From: Cannabis sativa
Lineage: Eukaryota; Streptophyta; Magnoliopsida; Rosales; Cannabaceae
Assembly: GCF_029168945.1 (NCBI RefSeq)
Contig: NC_083603.1
Coordinates: 11,036,001 to 11,100,000, forward strand
Direction of reading: 5' to 3'
Length of the DNA: 64,000 nucleotides
The position numbers were made by a program, and so were the translations under genes. Below are positions 59,954-64,000 of this stretch, piece by piece (position 1 is the stretch's first letter; each line of letters begins with the position of its first letter). The notes under the pieces are model-generated. The model ran no database searches and was not told where the DNA came from. It saw only the letters and a program-made list of their open reading frames with translations.

Positions 59954-62251
59954 TTGTAAAGCCCGCTTAGTTAATTTGGAAATTAGCAGTTATTTATGTT
60001 AATCAGGAAATTATTTATAGCTATTTAAATAATTTATCATGGATATTTATGGAATTCAGATATGCATAATTATGTCTTCAGCAGTTTTTATATTTCGCAT
60101 TTCCGGTGTCCGGTATTTTGGAACGCGGCGTTTGGCTCAGTAGAAATCACAACTTAGTTTGTTAGTATTTTGGGGACGGGTTTTAGACATTGGGAATGTC
60201 GGGAATGGCCGGGAATTTAGAATGTCCCAAAAATACCCCTTTAGTGTTTATTATGTGGTTTTAGTATGGAGGGGCAAAATGGTCTTTTTGCCCCAATGAT
60301 ATTTTGTCTTATGTGATTTGTAAATGGAAATAAATAATTATTTATGTGATTATTTGGCTGAAATAAATGTGTTATATTCCTTTTTTTCTAAAATTCCAAC
60401 ACTTAGTCATTTTTGAAGAAAATTCCAAAAACTCACACACACACAAAGCTCTCTCTTTTCCTCTCTTGTTCGGCCAAGCTTTGGGAGCAGCTAGGGCTGG
60501 AGTTTCTTGTTAATTTCAAGTTGTTCTTAGCAAGATCATAGTGATTTTAATCAAGGTAATTCTTGTCTTGCTTTTCTATTTAGTTTTCTTGAGTTTTTGT
60601 GAAATTAGATGAAATGCATGTTGGGTTTTTTTTATGTTGTTGTTGCTGCTGTAATCTGGTGATTATTTTGTGTTTAAGCATGTTAGTTTAGGGTTGTTTT
60701 GATGCTTGATTAATAGGTTGAGCATGCTAGAAGTTTATATGTGAAAATATGTGATTTTGAGAAGAAAATGCCATGTTTTGTTTCTGTGTTATTGCTGGAT
60801 GTTTATGTTAGTTTGCAGAGGTATTTTCTTGCTTAGTTAAGTAGAATTAACTAGGCTAGGATGCATGTTAGTGGATTTAACCAAGTTTGAGTTCTTGAAC
60901 TCAAAGCTTGGTCTTTAATGGTGAATTTTGCATGTGTGAGTTACGGGTAGGTTTGATGCTCTAGAATTGTTATTTGGGACCTATGGAGGAGGTACGGAAA
61001 GTTTGGGATCAATTGGGTTCGAATTGGTCAAGATATGTGAATTTTTGGTTGCTTGCTGCGAGGAACCGAATTCGGTTGAGCATCCGAATTCGGATGGGGT
61101 CCTGAATTTTCCCGAACCGAATTCGGTTGGGCAACCGGTCTTCCGGTTGGGGATTTTTCAGAACCCTAGTTTTCCTCGTTTTTGGGTTTTTAGGGGTATT
61201 GCCATGCTTTTTATCGATAGGGAAACTTTTAGTTTCAAGTTTTAGTCCCCGGGAAGTGATTTAGCGTGTCGCTTATAGCGTTGTGATTTTTATGGTTTAG
61301 GAGCCGATGTCCGCCGTTCGGCTTCGGTTCCGGTCGGGTTGGCCAAGCACACCTGAAATCGGAATCCAGGTAAGATTAGTATAACAGTATGCATATGTAG
61401 ATTACATGTTTAGCGTGCATGTAGGAAGCCTGTTAGATTACATTAGATATGTATTTAGGCTTCGAACCATCCAACCCTGTCACGTCGGTACAGGCTGGAG
61501 TATGACCAATGGCGGAGTATGACCTGGCTTGACCGATCAGTGCCGACACTTGGTTGGTGGTTCCGTGCTATTGACGTATCCCGTCGGTACGATGGAGTAT
61601 GACCAAGCGGCGGAGTATGACCGGTTCGACCGATCGGGAGGATATAGTAACACGTCGGTACAGCTGGAGTATGACCGACGGCGGAGTATGACCGGTTCGA
61701 CCGATCAGGTTGTTACGTGTCAATAGTACCGTCCCCTGAACGTTCAAAACTCAGTACCATGTTGGACATGGCAGTAGTGCTCAGTACCATGTTGGACATG
61801 GCAGTAGCGGGACTCAGTATCGTGTTGGACACGGCAGTCAGTTTTATGTATGATATTAGTATGCTTTTCTTACTGAGTCTGTCGACTCACAGTTTACGTT
61901 CATGTGTAGGTAAAGGCAAGGCAGTTGCTGATGGACCGTGAGCGAGCTTATGAGATTGTACATGTCGGGGCGGTTAGGCCTGGAGCGTACGATCCTCGGG
62001 ACAGCACGGCTGAGAATTTTTGTAACTGTCGTTAGACGACTTTATTTTGATGTAAAAGTTGAACAGTAAAAACGTTTGTAAATATTTTTATAAATCGGGA
62101 TCCCGAGACTTTTTGCAAAATGGTTTATAAGTTCAATGAAAAAGCAAAATTTTAATTAATCACGTTTTTCCATAAACCTCGTTGATTAGCAACGGGCTGC
62201 ACAGTACGTTTAAAAATCACGTAATACGCCTAAGATAGTTAGGGTGTTACA
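59954..62251 (+). repeat. 3' LTR of the Tekay-like element
   Basis: Direct repeat of 52693-54984. The first 980 or so bases and the last 350 or so are practically identical between the two. Between about 60944 and 61930 differences are dense, and many are one- or two-base length changes (see findings). Confidence 0.93.
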
Positions 62252-62256
62252 CAAAC

Positions 62257-64000
62257 CCTAAACAAGAAATTAGACGTTTGGTATTCGTCGTGAAAAGAAA
62301 TAAACGTACAGTTATTATCAAATATAATCACATAGTGACTTCATCAAATAGCATATACTACTACAATTCTTTTTAAACTTATTTTCAGAGAGGATAATGA
62401 AACAAAAGAAAACTTACAGTAAAAACTCTGAAACGGTCACAAAATCAATAAGAAAAAGCCAAAACCTAAAAAGCACAAGTGTTCGGTAGAAAAAAAAAAA
62501 GTAAATAAAAAAAAAATAAAATCATGGAATTCATTTTCTATCCCTAAGATGAGATCAAAACATAAAAATAACATGTACCATTATGATTTGTAAGGGGCAA
62601 CGAGAGCATACAAACAAACGAGGTGAAAGAGGAAATAGCAGAATAGGAACGCCGGACTGTAAAATTTTTTAGTCTATTTATCAAAATAAAATACAAAATA
62701 GCATATATTTATAGTTCTAAGAAAAACCCATAAAAATTTTGAAGAAAAAATACCTCAACAATGGCTTAATCAGATCTGTGACTCCCTTTCTTCCTGGTCG
62801 CGACTGAAAGTCGAAGAAGGAGAGAAGAAAAGATTTGAGGCTGATAGACCCCTTTGACTCCTTCGACTATTTTGACAAAATAGCATATTATTAACTTGAG
62901 TACACTGCCAACGCCATGAGCATGCACAAGATTGTTTGCTCAAATCTCCTCTCCGTATTAAATCTCTGGTTGTTTTCTTTTTAAATAGTTTGTGATTCTA
63001 GAATATCAGTTCAAATATCAAAATATTAATGAGATTTGTTTTATTATTATTTTATTATATATAAATAATATTTTATTATTTTATTATATAAAAATAAAAA
63101 GTCACCCATGAATTTCTCATAAACCAAGAATTTCAGTTATATAGGCACACTTTATATAGAATAGATATATATATATATATATACTAAATAGATGTTACGT
63201 GCGCCAAGTCACGTATGTTAATTTTATTTTAGTTATTAGTTTTTTTTAATATCATAATTTTAAAATTAATAATATTCAATGTAGTGATAATCATTGAAAT
63301 TTGAAAACATAATAGTGATTTAAATAAAAACAAAAATTACTATTATACTTTGTAATAGTAATTAAAAAAAAATTATTATTCGTGCTAATTTTATCTTCGC
63401 AATTAATGAAAATGCTCATCTGTTTAAACTATCAAAACATTCAAATTGAATTTAAAATAATATTTAAAATTTAACTAATTCTAAATATCAAAATTTGAAA
63501 ATAACTTTTAATAAAAAAATAAACAATATGAACAAATTTATTATTAATTGTAACATTTTAGGTGGATTAATTATATTTAGGTTTAAGTAACTACATGATA
63601 CTGACCCGTGGCAACATCTAATAATTTGTTATTTTTTTTTTTTAAAAAAAAAGTCACTCAATAATTTTTTATAAACTAAAAATTCTATTATATAGCTACA
63701 TTTTACATAGAATATATATATCCGAGCAAAGGTTTGTTCATGTCAAAAAATTAGAGGCTTTCGATCGATCAGCCTTTTCGTTTTGTTTTTTAATTTGTTT
63801 ATCATAAATAATTTAAAATTAGGCTATCTAACCTTCCAACTGTCTATTTCTTTCACATGCATAAATCTAACATATAATATTAAATTGACCATTATAATAT
63901 ATTAAATTGATGCATACAAGAGAATCATTAGTTTTATTTCTAGTTTGCCCCTCAACTACTGCTACATGCCACGTTTACCCCCACCAGTTCTTTCTAGCAG
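62257..64000. other. Remainder of MADS unit 3 and right flank
   Basis: It resumes unit 3 after the gypsy element (cctaaacaagaaattagac). It contains the leader exon and promoter-like region (62750-62960) and the hairpin segment (63181-63720), and leaves the tandem array at about 63961. The last 40 bases are unique flank with no feature I can name. Confidence 0.7.

Larger units (their letters stand above)
52693..62251 (+). mobile_element. Complete Tekay-like Ty3/gypsy retrotransposon
   Basis: 9559 bases with the 5-base duplication CAAAC (52688-52692 and 62252-62256) interrupting MADS unit 3. It has LTRs of 2292 and 2298 bases, a primer binding site (TGGTATCGGAAGCC, from 54988), gag, pol with a chromodomain-like end, and a polypurine tract (aaggggggat, 59941-59950). 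The outer parts of the LTRs are almost identical, which points to recent insertion. Confidence 0.95.
47798..63961. repeat. Three-copy tandem array of a 2.2 kb MADS-bearing unit
   Basis: Units start at 47798, 50022 and 52213, giving periods of 2224 and 2191 bases. The third is stretched by a gypsy insertion and ends at about 63961, where the sequence diverges after 'cctcaactact'. Each unit holds, on the minus strand, a promoter-like region, a 5' leader exon with a donor (TTGTTGAG/GTATTT), an intron, and a truncated MADS-box exon, followed by a roughly 780-base segment with a hairpin ACGTGCCAAGTCACGT. Units 2 and 3 are nearly identical; unit 1 differs more. Introns are kept, so copying was at DNA level. 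Confidence 0.88.

Noticed and set aside
52693..62251. An endogenous pararetrovirus
   Set aside because: True LTRs, primer site, polypurine tract, integrase with H-H-C-C and D-D-E residues, and a 5-base target duplication identify a Ty3/gypsy retrotransposon.

Overview
This is nuclear DNA from a flowering plant, most likely a dicot. It is AT-rich and gene-poor, with intron-type splice signals, a plant-specific DUF247 gene, Sirevirus-type copia, a Tekay-type chromovirus, plant L1 LINEs, CACTA, PIF/Harbinger and MULE transposons, a Cassandra TRIM and type I MADS-box fragments. The species cannot be named from the sequence. Only one gene, the DUF247 gene at 22341-23687, looks like an ordinary host gene. 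Nearly everything else is mobile or derived from mobile DNA, much of it nested.

Layout. 1-9285: a Sirevirus-like copia element (minus strand, gag-pol broken by stops and frameshifts, 5' LTR 8538-9285). It is cut at 5292 by the LTR of a second copia family, which is itself split by a deleted Ty3/gypsy element (913-4580). 9500-15246: a Cassandra TRIM whose LTR carries a 5S rRNA-like sequence. It has target duplication AAGTC and an inverted left end. Its internal region holds a complete, young, non-coding 5.1 kb LTR retrotransposon (9754-14864, target duplication CTATG). 15.5-16.3 kb: an old LTR scrap and a MITE. 17.0-19.0 kb: a 2 kb imperfect palindrome. 19002-22046: a Mutator-like element with a 9-bp target duplication. 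It carries four small exon-like blocks for a very basic protein and a dispersed array of a GAAACYGGTTT motif.

22341-23687: the DUF247 gene. 23945-29699: a full-length L1 LINE with both ORFs open (ATGA overlap), inserted beside a 5'-truncated LINE (about 29706-31110). 31282-37.1 kb: a degenerate autonomous-type CACTA element with TNP2 and a second transposase-like gene. 37470-42088: non-autonomous CACTA-type sequence. It includes a precisely bounded CACTA (38833-41861, TTA duplication) split by a solo copia LTR (39297-41143, TGAAC duplication). 42452-46966: a nearly intact PIF/Harbinger transposon with transposase and Myb-like genes, lying inside a Helitron-like segment. 47798-63961: three tandem copies of a 2.2 kb unit, each with a truncated type I MADS-box gene. 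The third copy is split by a complete 9.56 kb Tekay-like gypsy element (52693-62251, CAAAC duplication).

The order of insertion can be read from the nesting: tandem MADS array before Tekay, Cassandra before the 5.1 kb element, CACTA before the solo LTR, Helitron-like segment before Harbinger. All assignments come from reading motifs and repeats by eye; no database search was run.
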